Shown in pieces: positions 24,571-34,012 of a stretch of DNA of 64,000 nucleotides (the stretch's first letter is position 1; the number at the start of each line of letters is the position of its first letter). Position numbers and translations under genes: made by a program. The DNA lies in contig NZ_CP033019.1 of assembly GCF_003667705.1 (NCBI RefSeq), positions 4,340,001 to 4,404,000 of the forward strand, read 5' to 3'. The notes beneath the pieces were generated by a model. It was not told the DNA's origin and did not search any database. It saw only the letters and a program-made list of their open reading frames with translations. Origin of the DNA: Janthinobacterium agaricidamnosum (GTDB lineage: Bacteria > Pseudomonadota > Gammaproteobacteria > Burkholderiales > Burkholderiaceae_D).

Positions 24571-27234
24571 ATGAAGCAATCGATGGCAACGGGCACCCGC
24601 ACGTCCCGGCACAACACACGTCTGACCTTGAAGGCCACGGTGGCCGCGCTGGCCGGCGCCGGCCTGCTGAGCAGCGCGTCCGTCTGGGCGCAACAGGCGC
24701 CTGCCGCAGAAACACCGGCGGCAGAAGTAGCAGAAACAGCACCGGCGGTGGCAGCCGACAGCGGCATCGCCGTCGTCGCCGTTACGGGCGTGCGCAGGGC
24801 GGCACAGAGCGCGCAGACGATCAAGAAAAACAACGACCAGGTGGTCGACTCCATCGTCGCCGATGAAATCGGCAAATTCCCCGACAAGAACGTGGCCGAA
24901 ATCCTCGGCCGCGTGACGGGCGTGCAGATCCGCCGCGAAAGCGGCGAGGCGGGCACCGTCATCATCCGCGGCTTGCCCGGCGTGGTGACCCTGCTCAACG
25001 GCCGCGAGATGTTCACCTCGGTGGGCCGCAGCCTGTACCTGGCCGACATTCCGACGGCCATGTTGCAGCGCGTGGACGTGTACAAATCGCAGGGCGCCGA
25101 CATGGTCGAAGGCGGCACGGCCGGCGTGATCGACGTGCGCACCAACCGCCCGTTCGACTTCAAGGGCTTTACGGCATCGGGCAATGTGCGCGCCGAACAC
25201 CGCGACAAGGCCGGCTCGACGGACCCGAACGTCAGCGGCATGGTCTCGAACCGCTGGAAGACCCCATACGGCGAATTCGGCGCCCTGCTCGGCCTGTCCT
25301 ACCAGCGCGGCAGATACTATGACGAGACGATCTGGAACGCCGAACCCGTCAAACGCCCCGAAGCGGGCAACATCACGGGCCCCGATTCCGTCGGCATGAT
25401 CCCGACCGTGGGCGACCGCAAGCGCTACGCGGCCAATGCCGCTTTCCAGTGGCGCCCGAACTCGCAGGTGGAAGTGTATGCGGAAGGCATGTCGACCCTG
25501 ATCAAGCATGCGTTCGACAGCCAGTTCTTCGTCGGTTCGCTGCCCTGGGGCCAGAACCCGGACATCACCCTGATCCCCGGTACCAGCCAGGCGGCCACGG
25601 TGGGCAAGATCGACGGCCCGTGGTCGCCGTTTACCCTCGGTTCGACACAGGCGCGGCGCGACCGCTCGATCGGTTCGCAAGGCGCCATCGGCGCGCGCTG
25701 GGACATCACGCCGCAGCTACGCGCCACCACGGAGCTGGCGCGCACGGTGAGCAACTTCGAGCGCGAATTTCCCATCCTCGACTTCCTCGCCCACCCGACC
25801 AGCGTGATCGGCAGCACGAATGTGAACGGCGGCGCGCAGATCAGCTACCCCGGCTACAACATGCTGGACCCGAAGAACTACACGCTGCTCGGCTTCTACG
25901 ATAACCACAGCCACGACGAAGGCAGCTCGACCGACTGGCGCGGCGACCTTACCTACGACATGGACAGCACGGGCTTTTTCCGCGAATTTTCGGGCGGCGT
26001 GCGCCTGGCCAAGCGCAAGGCCGAATCGATCCGCGAAAAAAATGGCCAGGGCGGGTTGACGTCGATTATGACTGCGGACGCGATTCCCGGCCTGGCTTGC
26101 GCCTCGCACGAGAACACGGGCAACTTCGGCCTGCAAAGCTGGCTCACGCCCTGCCGCGACTTCATGCTCAACAACACGGCCGCGCTGCGCCAGCTGTTTA
26201 CGGGCAGCAGCGAACGCAGCCCGGACGATCCGATGACCCACTACAAGGATGTGGAAAAAACCAATGCCGTCTACGGCAAGGCGCGCATCGGCTTTGACCT
26301 GGCGCAGGTACCGGTCGATGGCACGCTGGGCGTGCGCGTGGTGCAGACCAAGCAGGACTTGCAAGGCAATTCCTCGCAAAACGGCATCGTCACGCCCGTG
26401 CGCGTGAAGACGTCGGATACGGACGTGCTGCCCAGCCTGACCCTGAAAGCCCTGCTGCGCCAGGACCTGATCGCCCGCATGACCGCCGGCAAAGCCGTGC
26501 AGCGCCCGAACTTCGCCGACTTCAACCCCGGCGTGAGCCTGGGCCAGAGCCTGGAAATGGTGCGCCCGACTGGCAGCGGCGGCAATCCCGACCTCAAACC
26601 CGTGGAAGGCAAGAACCTCGATGCAGCGCTGGAATGGTATTTCGCCCAGACGGGTTCCGTCACGGCCACCGTGTTCCGCCACAATTTCAAGAACTACATC
26701 CTCTCCGGCTCGGCCAAGGAAACGTACGGCGGCATCGAGTACGACATCACGCGTCCGCGCAACACCTCGAAGGGCCATCTGCAAGGTCTGGAAATGGCTT
26801 ACCAGCAGTTCTACGACAAGCTGCCCGGCTGGATGAGCGGACTGGGCCTGCAGGCGAACGCCACCTACATGACGGGCGAGCTGGAAGAGTTGAATGGCAG
26901 CGTGCACCCGTTCACGGGCATGTCGAAGTGGTCGGCCAATATCGTCGGCCTGTACGAACAGGGACCGTGGTCGGCGCGCCTGGCCTACAGCTGGCGCGAC
27001 AAATATGTCGACGACTACAACTACCGCGGCAAGGGCATCCACCTGACCGTGGCGCCGACCAAGACCCTGGACGCATCGGTCTCGTACAAGCTCAATCCGA
27101 ACACCACGGTGACGCTGGACGCGAACAACCTGCTCGACTCGACCTACCGCGACTACCACGACACGCCCGACTATGTGCGCGATGTGCGGCGCTATGACAA
27201 GGTCGTCGGCTTGTCCGTCCGCTGGAGCTACTAA
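24571..27234 (+). CDS. TonB-dependent receptor, Caulobacter/Xanthomonas type
   Basis: An 887-residue outer-membrane receptor. The signal peptide is long (about residues 1-39, ending near VWAQQ), followed by an Ala/Glu/Pro-rich linker. The plug shows the family hallmark KNNDQVVDSIVADEIGKFPD, then NVAEILGRVTGVQIRRESGE, IIRGLPGVVTLLNGREMF and GTAGVIDVRTNRPFDF. The barrel ends VVGLSVRWSY with terminal aromatic. Receptors of this group (TIGR01782-like) commonly take up plant-derived carbohydrates or other complex organics. A GGTGGAGA ribosome site precedes the ATG and a terminator follows. No enzyme partner is adjacent. Confidence 0.9.
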   Translation: MKQSMATGTRTSRHNTRLTLKATVAALAGAGLLSSASVWAQQAPAAETPAAEVAETAPAVAADSGIAVVAVTGVRRAAQSAQTIKKNNDQVVDSIVADEIGKFPDKNVAEILGRVTGVQIRRESGEAGTVIIRGLPGVVTLLNGREMFTSVGRSLYLADIPTAMLQRVDVYKSQGADMVEGGTAGVIDVRTNRPFDFKGFTASGNVRAEHRDKAGSTDPNVSGMVSNRWKTPYGEFGALLGLSYQRGRYYDETIWNAEPVKRPEAGNITGPDSVGMIPTVGDRKRYAANAAFQWRPNSQVEVYAEGMSTLIKHAFDSQFFVGSLPWGQNPDITLIPGTSQAATVGKIDGPWSPFTLGSTQARRDRSIGSQGAIGARWDITPQLRATTELARTVSNFEREFPILDFLAHPTSVIGSTNVNGGAQISYPGYNMLDPKNYTLLGFYDNHSHDEGSSTDWRGDLTYDMDSTGFFREFSGGVRLAKRKAESIREKNGQGGLTSIMTADAIPGLACASHENTGNFGLQSWLTPCRDFMLNNTAALRQLFTGSSERSPDDPMTHYKDVEKTNAVYGKARIGFDLAQVPVDGTLGVRVVQTKQDLQGNSSQNGIVTPVRVKTSDTDVLPSLTLKALLRQDLIARMTAGKAVQRPNFADFNPGVSLGQSLEMVRPTGSGGNPDLKPVEGKNLDAALEWYFAQTGSVTATVFRHNFKNYILSGSAKETYGGIEYDITRPRNTSKGHLQGLEMAYQQFYDKLPGWMSGLGLQANATYMTGELEELNGSVHPFTGMSKWSANIVGLYEQGPWSARLAYSWRDKYVDDYNYRGKGIHLTVAPTKTLDASVSYKLNPNTTVTLDANNLLDSTYRDYHDTPDYVRDVRRYDKVVGLSVRWSY

Positions 27235-27273
27235 CTCATATCCCCCCCCTTTCTTCCTTGCGAGGGTTTTCAG

Positions 27274-27303
27274 CGCCAGCCGGCAACGGTTGGCGTTTTT
27301 TTT
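27274..27303 (+). terminator. Rho-independent terminator after the second TonB receptor
   Basis: Stem CGCCAGCC/GGTTGGCG (one G-U pair) with a 6-nt loop, followed by eight T. Confidence 0.8.
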
Positions 27304-27407
27304 GCTCTATGGAATCTATCCGACAGTGGAATTGATCTGGCGCAAAGCGATGGCGTCGGGGCGCTTTTATGCTAGCAGCTTGACTAGCGAACCCGGCGGG
27401 GGACAGC

Positions 27408-27692
27408 ATGCGCGATGCACGGCCCATCGACACACAGTTATTTCAACCCGACATCCCGGTACGGCTCGACATGCGCACGGCGGCGCTGGTCGAACATGCG
27501 CTGGCCTTGCAGGAAATGGCCGGCACGGGCGCCGCCGCCCTGTTTTTGCATTGCCACGACGTGCCCCTGCCCACCGCCTTGCGCGTGCTGACGACGGGAC
27601 CGCGCCGCAAACCGGCCGGGCCGCATCTGTTTGCCCGCCTGCGTCCGCGCACGACCGCCCGGGTGCAAGGCGCGCCGCTACCGGCGCGCTGA
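27408..27692 (+). CDS. Small hypothetical protein upstream of rpiR-type gene
   Basis: A 94-residue reading frame preceded by GGGGGACAGC, a possible ribosome site. It ends 44 bp before the RpiR regulator start on the same strand. I recognise no domain; the C-terminal third is rich in Arg and Pro, which is also what non-coding high-GC frames look like. It may be a real small gene or chance. Confidence 0.35.
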   Translation: MRDARPIDTQLFQPDIPVRLDMRTAALVEHALALQEMAGTGAAALFLHCHDVPLPTALRVLTTGPRRKPAGPHLFARLRPRTTARVQGAPLPAR

Positions 27693-27736
27693 CGAATCCT
27701 GTACCATCGCCGCAACCTATCAAATGAGGCACGGCG

Positions 27737-28633
27737 ATGCAGGCAGCGACACCCCACGATTCCTATGCGGCACTGATGGACCTGATCAAGGCGCGCCATG
27801 CGGAACTGAGCCCGCAATTCCAGGCCGGTGCCCGCTACCTGGCCGACCATCCGGACGAAGTGGCCGTCTCATCGATGCGCAGCATCGCCGCGCGCGCGCA
27901 GGTGCAGTCGGCCGCCCTCGTGCGCCTGGCGCAGCAGCTGGGCTTTGCCGGCTGGCCCGAACTGAAAGCCATCTTCGTCGAACGCCTGCGCGCGGGCCAG
28001 GCCGGCTATGCGGCAAAGGCGGGCGCGCTGGCCGGCAAAGAGGGGAAAGAGCGCGACCTGGTCACGGAAGTGTTCACGGCGCAGCAGCGCAACCTGGCCG
28101 CCACGGAAAGCGCCAACCACACCGCCCTGGACGCGGCCGCCAGCCTGCTGCAGGCGGCACCCCGCGTGCACGTGGCCGGCTTTCGCGCCGCCCATCCGAT
28201 CGCCTACACCCTGCACTACCTGTACCGGCTGGTGCGCCCCAGCGTGCAGCTGCTGAGCGGCCAGGGCGGCACCCTGGAAATGGACTTGCGCGCCCTGCAG
28301 GCGGGCGAAGCCGTCGTCATCGTCAGCTTCGCGCCGTATTCGAGCGAAGCGCTGCTGGTGGCGCAGGCGGCGCGCCAGGCCGGCTGCCAGGTCGTCGCCA
28401 TCAGCGACAGCGCCATGTCGCCGCTGGCCCTGCAGGCAGACGCCAGCATCGTCATCGCCGTCGACAGCCCCTCGTTCTTCCCTTCCATCGTGGCCGGCGT
28501 CGCTGCCGTGGAAAGCCTGGTGGAATTGCTGGTGGCGCGCGCGGGGCCGGATGCCGTCACGGCCATCGGCGCGGCGGAAAGCCAGCTGCGGGCGCTGGGC
28601 GCCTATGCAAAAACATCGAATGATGCAAATTAA
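27737..28633 (+). CDS. MurR/RpiR family transcriptional regulator (HTH plus SIS domain)
   Basis: A 298-residue regulator. The N-terminal HTH_6 domain covers about 1-80 (LSPQFQAGARYLADHPDEVAVSSMRSIAARAQV, PAALVRLAQQLGF-like). The C-terminal SIS sugar-isomerase-like domain covers about 130-260 (VHVAGFRAAHPIAYTLHYLYRL, AVVIVSFAPYSSEALLVAQAARQAG, VVAISDSAMSPLALQAD). SIS regulators sense phosphorylated sugars or related ligands. It lies directly upstream of an aminotransferase gene, with an operator-like inverted repeat between them, so it probably controls that gene. Confidence 0.9.
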   Translation: MQAATPHDSYAALMDLIKARHAELSPQFQAGARYLADHPDEVAVSSMRSIAARAQVQSAALVRLAQQLGFAGWPELKAIFVERLRAGQAGYAAKAGALAGKEGKERDLVTEVFTAQQRNLAATESANHTALDAAASLLQAAPRVHVAGFRAAHPIAYTLHYLYRLVRPSVQLLSGQGGTLEMDLRALQAGEAVVIVSFAPYSSEALLVAQAARQAGCQVVAISDSAMSPLALQADASIVIAVDSPSFFPSIVAGVAAVESLVELLVARAGPDAVTAIGAAESQLRALGAYAKTSNDAN

Positions 28634-28651
28634 AACAAAATACATCAATCG

Positions 28652-28680
28652 TTGCAATGCGGCGCAACGCCTCCTATAAT
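28652..28680 (+). promoter_or_regulatory. Sigma-70 promoter with overlapping operator for the aminotransferase gene
   Basis: TTGCAA (28652-28657), 17-nt spacer, TATAAT (28675-28680). An inverted repeat CGTTGC-N8-GCAACG (28650-28669) covers the -35 and spacer, a good site for repression by the adjacent RpiR-type regulator. Confidence 0.65.
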
Positions 28681-28716
28681 CGGCCATTCCCCCTTTGCCG
28701 ATAAGAAAGCGATGCC

Positions 28717-30039
28717 ATGAGCCATGTCTTCCACCGCAGCCTGACCGCCACCTACCCTGTCGCCGCGGGCGGCGACGGTCCCTACCTGATCGATGCCGAC
28801 GGCAAGCGCTACCTGGACGCCTGCGGTGGCGCCGCCGTCTCTTGCCTCGGCCATTCGGATGCGGCCGTGACCGCCGCCGTGCAGCGGCAGATTGCCACGA
28901 TGGCGTACGCGCACAGCGCGTTTTTTACCAGCGAACCGATGGAGCAGCTGGCCGATTTTCTCGTCGCGCGGGCGCCTGCCGGCATCGACAGCGTGTATTT
29001 TGTCTCGGGCGGCTCGGAAGCGGTGGAAAGCGCGCTGAAAATGGCGCGCCAGTATTTCGTCGAGCGGGGCCAGCCGCAGCGCCGCCACGTCATCGCGCGC
29101 CGCCAGAGCTATCACGGCAACACCCTGGGCGCGCTGGCCACGGGCGGCAACGCCTGGCGCCGCCAGCAGTTCGAACCGCTGCTGATTGGCGTGACCCACG
29201 TATCACCCTGCTATGCCTGGCGCGACCAGCAGGCGCATGAAACGGATGCTGATTACGTGGCGCGCCTGGGCCAGGAGCTGGAAGACCATATCGCCGCACT
29301 GGGCGCGGAGAACGTCATGGCCTTCATCGCCGAGCCCGTCGTCGGCGCCACGGCCGGCGCCCTGCCCGCCGTCGCCGGCTATTTTGCGCGCATGCGCGCC
29401 ATCTGCCAGCGCCACGGCATCCTCCTGATCCTCGACGAAGTCATGTGCGGCATGGGGCGCACGGGCAGCCTGTTCGCCTGCGAGCAGGAAGCCATCACTG
29501 CCGACCTGATCTGCATCGCCAAGGGCCTGGGCGCCGGCTACCAGCCCATCGGCGCCGTGATGGTGTCCAAGGACATCCGCGAGACCATCCGCACCGGCAC
29601 GGGCTTCTTCCAGCACGGCCACACGTATATCGGCCACGCCACGGCCTGCGCCGCCGCCCTGGCCGTGCAGCGGCAGATCGAGGAGCGCGATTTATTGGCC
29701 AACGTGCGCGCCATGGGCAGCTTGCTGCAGGAGCGGCTGCGCCAGCGTTTCGGCGAGCACCCGCACGTGGGCGACATCCGCGGCCGCGGCCTGTTCCTGG
29801 GGCTGGAACTGGTGCAGGAGCGCGCCGGCAAACAGCCGTTCGACCCCGCCCGCCGCCAGCACGCGCGCATCAAGGCGCAAGCCATGCAGAACGGACTGAT
29901 GTGCTACCCCATGGGCGGCACCATCGACGGCCTGCACGGCGACCACATCCTGCTGGCGCCGCCCTACATCATCGACACCAGCCACGTCGAGGAAATCGTT
30001 GACAAGCTGGGCATGGCCATCGACGCCTGCATCAGCTAA
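28717..30039 (+). CDS. Class III PLP-dependent aminotransferase
   Basis: A 440-residue cytosolic transaminase of fold type I, subgroup II. Hallmarks are VSGGSEAVESALKMARQY, RRQSYHGNTLGALATGG, the Asp in LILDEVMCGMGRTG and the Schiff-base Lys269 in CIAKGLGAGYQPIGAV; GHTYIGHATACAAALAV follows. The family includes omega-amino-acid and acetylornithine-type aminotransferases, annotated often as aspartate aminotransferase family. The substrate is not clear. Its control by an RpiR-type regulator hints at amino-sugar or amino-acid catabolism. The stop overlaps the convergent PAAR gene by 4 bp. Confidence 0.88.
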   Translation: MSHVFHRSLTATYPVAAGGDGPYLIDADGKRYLDACGGAAVSCLGHSDAAVTAAVQRQIATMAYAHSAFFTSEPMEQLADFLVARAPAGIDSVYFVSGGSEAVESALKMARQYFVERGQPQRRHVIARRQSYHGNTLGALATGGNAWRRQQFEPLLIGVTHVSPCYAWRDQQAHETDADYVARLGQELEDHIAALGAENVMAFIAEPVVGATAGALPAVAGYFARMRAICQRHGILLILDEVMCGMGRTGSLFACEQEAITADLICIAKGLGAGYQPIGAVMVSKDIRETIRTGTGFFQHGHTYIGHATACAAALAVQRQIEERDLLANVRAMGSLLQERLRQRFGEHPHVGDIRGRGLFLGLELVQERAGKQPFDPARRQHARIKAQAMQNGLMCYPMGGTIDGLHGDHILLAPPYIIDTSHVEEIVDKLGMAIDACIS

Positions 30040-30299
30040 GGCCGCCCACTGTTGCCCACGGTAGAGATCAGGCTGGCGCCGCAGCTCGTCTTGTGCCCCT
30101 CGAAGGCCACGGGCACGCCATCGATCAGCACCTGCGGATCTCCCTCGGCGATCACGCAGCGCACATGGCCCTTGATCGGGCAGACGCAAGGGTCGCCCTT
30201 GCGCGCCACGGCCACGCCCAGCACCGTGCTGTTCGGCGCCGCGCCTACCACCTTGCCGCCGTGGCTGGTGGGGTCGTTCAAGCGGATCACGCCACGCAT
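30036..30299 (-). CDS. PAAR-domain spike-tip protein (type VI secretion)
   Basis: An 87-residue PAAR protein (MRGVIRLNDPTSHGGKVV, DPCVCPIKGH, VAFEGHKTSCG, LISTVG). PAAR proteins form the sharp zinc-bound tip on the VgrG trimer of the T6SS and carry effectors. There is no effector extension. It is the last gene of a minus-strand run vgrG-tle3-tla3-PAAR, with a good AAGGAG ribosome site. Confidence 0.9.
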   Translation of the reverse strand: MRGVIRLNDPTSHGGKVVGAAPNSTVLGVAVARKGDPCVCPIKGHVRCVIAEGDPQVLIDGVPVAFEGHKTSCGASLISTVGNSGRP

Positions 30300-30327
30300 G
30301 CTCTTCTCCTTGAATAGGTCAAACGCC

Positions 30328-31671
30328 TCATTGCGAAAACCCCTGGTAATACTCGCGCGCATCGTGGCGCAAGCCCCACCAGGGCAGATATGCATGGTTG
30401 CCGCTGCGCGCGCGGAACCACGGTTTGTCGGGCCGGATCGGCCGCACGACGGCGGGCGGCGCCACCACCAGCGCCACGGGGGCAAGCAGGTCGCTGGTGC
30501 CGGCCACCAGCACGGGTTTACCGAAATGGTGCGCGTAAGCGATGCCCAGCGCCACGTTCGTCAGCGCCGTGCCCGCGCCCGTCTCGCCCAGCACGGCCGT
30601 CAGATTGAAGCTTTGCTTCAACAGATCGAATTCCGGCAATTGCACGGTAAGCGTCTGCGCCAGCGCACCGAGCCGCGCGGACGAATCCTGATGCGTATTG
30701 CCAGCGTCGTGGATGACATAACCGATCCCGGTTTCCGCTTGATTGGCCTTAGCCGCAGCCTCTTCGATGGCCGCCGTCCACGCCTTCACCAGGCGCGGCG
30801 GCTCGCCCTTTTTGATTTCAAAATCCGCCACCTGTTTGGTGCTCGGATAGCCGAGCCACGCCAGCGGCGCCCGCTCCGTTTTAAAGTCGGGGCCGGCCAG
30901 CACCAGCAGTACCAGGTTCTCGTTGATCTGCCGGTCCAGGGGACGGCTGGGCGCATCCCAATTCATGGCCCAGACGGTTTCCTTGGGGTGGGTTTGCAGA
31001 TAGTCGAGCGCGGCGGAAAGTGACGTGAAACCGGCGTTGGGGCCGCCCATGGTGACGCGGACGTCGGGTGGGGTGGAGCGGGTCCACAGGGTGGGAGAGT
31101 GGATGTTGCCGATGCTAAAAGTCCTTGCAACTCTTTTGCGCACAAATGCTATCGTTTCGACCGGATCGAGCTTACCTTCTGGCAGGGCATATTCGATATG
31201 AATACCAGCCAACTCTCGCCAGCGTGATTTGTCCTCGGCTGAATGAACGTTATAAAAATATTCCGAGTCGGAGTAATACACATCATGGTACAAGTTCATT
31301 AACTCATTAATGTATTTTTCATGGTATCCATCGAAAGTTTCAGAGCCTTCATTACCTATAGCAATGGAGGCAATACTCTGCAACTTAGAATATTTTTCAG
31401 GTTTTTCTTTTACCATATCATCGTTCGGATTAGGCCGTGCCAGGCCAAGGGTCCAAAGTAGCTGCCATTCAGTGGGATAGTCTCTACGATGCAAAGGATT
31501 TAACCATTGCAACCCGACTACCTGAGCCAGAAATGGTCTCTGCACTAAAGATCCATCAATAGGAACGACAGGAGTCACTATGTTTGCCGATGTACGTAAA
31601 CGGGCGCAAGCTGACAAAACTAAAACAATCAAAAACGCACCGAGTATAGATAACAATATAGATCTAGCCAT
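30328..31671 (-). CDS. DUF2875-type T6SS lipase accessory lipoprotein (Tla3-like)
   Basis: A 447-residue protein with a lipoprotein signal peptide (lipobox LSAC, Cys22). Segments such as QVVGLQWLNPLHRRDYPTEW, LLWTLGLARPN and VWAMNWDAPSRPLD resemble the DUF2875 family. In P. aeruginosa a DUF2875 protein (Tla3) lies beside Tle3 and helps load it on VgrG2b. Here it directly follows the Tle3-type gene and precedes PAAR. The C-terminal half resembles a thiolase-like fold. The first 190 codons or so (31100-31671) are clearly AT-richer than the rest, suggesting recombination. An immunity role cannot be excluded. Confidence 0.65.
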   Translation of the reverse strand: MARSILLSILGAFLIVLVLSACARLRTSANIVTPVVPIDGSLVQRPFLAQVVGLQWLNPLHRRDYPTEWQLLWTLGLARPNPNDDMVKEKPEKYSKLQSIASIAIGNEGSETFDGYHEKYINELMNLYHDVYYSDSEYFYNVHSAEDKSRWRELAGIHIEYALPEGKLDPVETIAFVRKRVARTFSIGNIHSPTLWTRSTPPDVRVTMGGPNAGFTSLSAALDYLQTHPKETVWAMNWDAPSRPLDRQINENLVLLVLAGPDFKTERAPLAWLGYPSTKQVADFEIKKGEPPRLVKAWTAAIEEAAAKANQAETGIGYVIHDAGNTHQDSSARLGALAQTLTVQLPEFDLLKQSFNLTAVLGETGAGTALTNVALGIAYAHHFGKPVLVAGTSDLLAPVALVVAPPAVVRPIRPDKPWFRARSGNHAYLPWWGLRHDAREYYQGFSQ

Positions 31672-31738
31672 GACATGATCTCCAACAAGATAAATATTTA
31701 CTTAATATTTAGGAATTTATATGAAATGTGATTTCTCT

Positions 31739-33988
31739 TTATAAAAATGCTCGTTCACCGAAATTAGGACGAGAATCAAGAGCAGGGTTCTCTCTCACGT
31801 CAACTATGGATACAGGAAGATTTCCTTCTCCACCAGTCTGCTGAGACCATTGAGTAATGGTCAAACCATGCAATTTCCCATCATTAAAATATTCTTCGAA
31901 CAATTTAGCGGATTCAGTATTATTTAGTGCCCTCAACAACCGCCAATCCGCCGCCACCCTCAACTTGCGCAGCTGGTCCGGCTTGATGCGGCACACGCCC
32001 ACCGCCACGTCATACGCAAGCGCCCGCTCTGAGTGCATGGGGTTGGTCAGGATGGTGGAATGGTCGGTGGCGTAGGCGCCGGCCTGACTGGACATCATTT
32101 CCCCTACCCGCGTGCTGCGCCATTGCAGGTACTCGGCGTCGGGCGTGGCGTTGGGCATTTCCTGTTGCACTTTTTGACCCTCGGGACTTTTCCCTTCCCG
32201 TACGGCTTGCGCGCGTATCACCGCGCGCTGCTCGAATCGCAGGCGCGCCTCGTCATCGGCCGTGCCCCTGGCCCTGTCCATGCGTTTGGCTTCGTTTTTC
32301 CCAGCCAGCCCCTGCAAGCCGCCGGGCGGAATCTCATGATCGGCAAGGTAATCGTCGCCGGGCGCGCGTTGCTTGCCGGCCTGGCGCGATTCGCCGGGCG
32401 GCTCGTAGCCTTCGTCGAATTCCTCGCTGGTCTGGCCAAAGCGCAAGGACTGCGGCTTAAAGGGCGGCAGCAAGTCGGGCGCGTTCAGTTCGATTTTCCA
32501 ATCTTTGTGGGGCGAGGCATTGCAGGGGCTGCGAGCCAGGCCCGTGGCCACGATGAACAGGGGCGCAAACCCGACCGTCAGGATGGTGGACAAGCGGCTC
32601 TCCTGACTGGCCTCGACGCCCTGTTTAATGGAATACGACGCATATTTCTGCGCCGGAAACCAGAAATCGTTGCCGCCCGACGCAGGCTTGCGCCAGTGAT
32701 CGCGCCAGTAGTGATAGCTGCCCTGCTTGCCCACCTCAAAACCCTGGGCAAACACGCGCTGCACGCACACGCCTGCCGCCTCGGTGGCAGCCAGTTCGCC
32801 GCCGTCCTTGCCGTCCTTGGCCAGCGAACCCGACAGGCCGCGCCAGCCGATGCCCTCGATGGCCACGGACGACACCACCACATCGTGCGGATTGCAATAG
32901 ATGGTCACCCTGCCATACGATGATTTCTTGCCGCCCCGGGCGGCGCCGGCAATCCCGTATTGCTCGCGGTCCGCCGCGGCGGAAAAACCGTGCTCCAGAT
33001 TGGCCATGCAGCGGTCGATTTCCTCGTCCGTCTGCACCTCGCCCAGGCTGGCGCGCTGGCCGATGATGGCAAAGAAGTTTTTCAAGGTGGCGATGCGCGC
33101 CTGCACCGTCACCCTGCCCGTGCTGCCGTCCGCCGCGCGCAGGTTGCCGGCCACCCAGTTCTCGGCGCTATTGCATTTCGCCAGGCTGTACGGCGAATTA
33201 CAAATCACATAGTTGTCGGCCACGCAGGGAACGCCATCCACCTTGGGCAGACGGGTGCCCAGAAAGGCCGCCGCCATCGCCACCATCGTGCCCTGGCTGT
33301 GGCACACGATGGTGACGGGCACGTCGGCCTGCTGTTGGCGGATGGCTTCGACCAGCTTGGCCAGGCGGTAGGCGGCCAGCACGAAATACGGGCGCGGCGG
33401 GCAGCTGTACACTTGCCGTTCCGGGAAGGGATTCATGTGCTGGATGGTGTTCCACAAGAATAAACCCTCGCTCAGCCCGTCCTTCCACAGGTCGGCCAGC
33501 GCGCTGCAGCCATTGGCAAACGGCCCGCCACCCCAGTAATTGTCTTCGTTCAGGTAGATGCACTTGCCGTATTGCTGCAGTTCCTCGCCGGAAGCCTTGT
33601 AGCCCCAGCGAAAACGGATCACGGGAGAAAAAGTGCCGGCATCGCGGATCAAGGTATCGGCCGACATCTCCGGATGGAGAAAGCCTTCGGCCGTGATTTC
33701 GGCGCCATAGCTGACCGGCTTCAGTTCGCCGCCTTCCACGCCACGGTGCTGCATATGATGGCAGGAACGCTTGAGGCGTTCGTTGAGGCCGTTGCACAGT
33801 CCCTCTTCGGCCGCCGCGTACCACTCGCCATCGGAATTGACGCCGTGCACGAAGATCACGATGCCGGGCAGCGGCAGTTGCTGCAGCGTGTCCCGGTCGC
33901 TGCTCTGGAAATTGGCGTTGCAGGAAAACTGACCGAGGATATCGATTTCGGGGTCGTCGCACAGCGGCGGGTGGGGATCGAATTGCAT
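31739..33988 (-). CDS. Tle3-type T6SS lipase effector (alpha/beta hydrolase plus DUF3274-like region)
   Basis: A 749-residue protein without a signal peptide. The N-terminal half is an alpha/beta hydrolase: oxyanion-side GIVIFVHGVNSDGEW (about 42-56) and the nucleophile Ser231 in VTIVCHSQGTM, a CxSxG form of the lipase elbow. The rest resembles the Tle3/DUF3274 tail (for example IYCNPHDVVVSSVAIEGIGW, which supplies the Asp-containing segment). Tle3 enzymes are antibacterial phospholipases delivered to the periplasm. It follows vgrG by 24 bp. The last 75 codons (31739-31960) are AT-rich compared with the body. No tli3-type immunity gene is beside it. Confidence 0.78.
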   Translation of the reverse strand: MQFDPHPPLCDDPEIDILGQFSCNANFQSSDRDTLQQLPLPGIVIFVHGVNSDGEWYAAAEEGLCNGLNERLKRSCHHMQHRGVEGGELKPVSYGAEITAEGFLHPEMSADTLIRDAGTFSPVIRFRWGYKASGEELQQYGKCIYLNEDNYWGGGPFANGCSALADLWKDGLSEGLFLWNTIQHMNPFPERQVYSCPPRPYFVLAAYRLAKLVEAIRQQQADVPVTIVCHSQGTMVAMAAAFLGTRLPKVDGVPCVADNYVICNSPYSLAKCNSAENWVAGNLRAADGSTGRVTVQARIATLKNFFAIIGQRASLGEVQTDEEIDRCMANLEHGFSAAADREQYGIAGAARGGKKSSYGRVTIYCNPHDVVVSSVAIEGIGWRGLSGSLAKDGKDGGELAATEAAGVCVQRVFAQGFEVGKQGSYHYWRDHWRKPASGGNDFWFPAQKYASYSIKQGVEASQESRLSTILTVGFAPLFIVATGLARSPCNASPHKDWKIELNAPDLLPPFKPQSLRFGQTSEEFDEGYEPPGESRQAGKQRAPGDDYLADHEIPPGGLQGLAGKNEAKRMDRARGTADDEARLRFEQRAVIRAQAVREGKSPEGQKVQQEMPNATPDAEYLQWRSTRVGEMMSSQAGAYATDHSTILTNPMHSERALAYDVAVGVCRIKPDQLRKLRVAADWRLLRALNNTESAKLFEEYFNDGKLHGLTITQWSQQTGGEGNLPVSIVDVRENPALDSRPNFGERAFL

Positions 33989-34012
33989 GGTGTGCTCTCC
34001 AGTGACGGGGGT

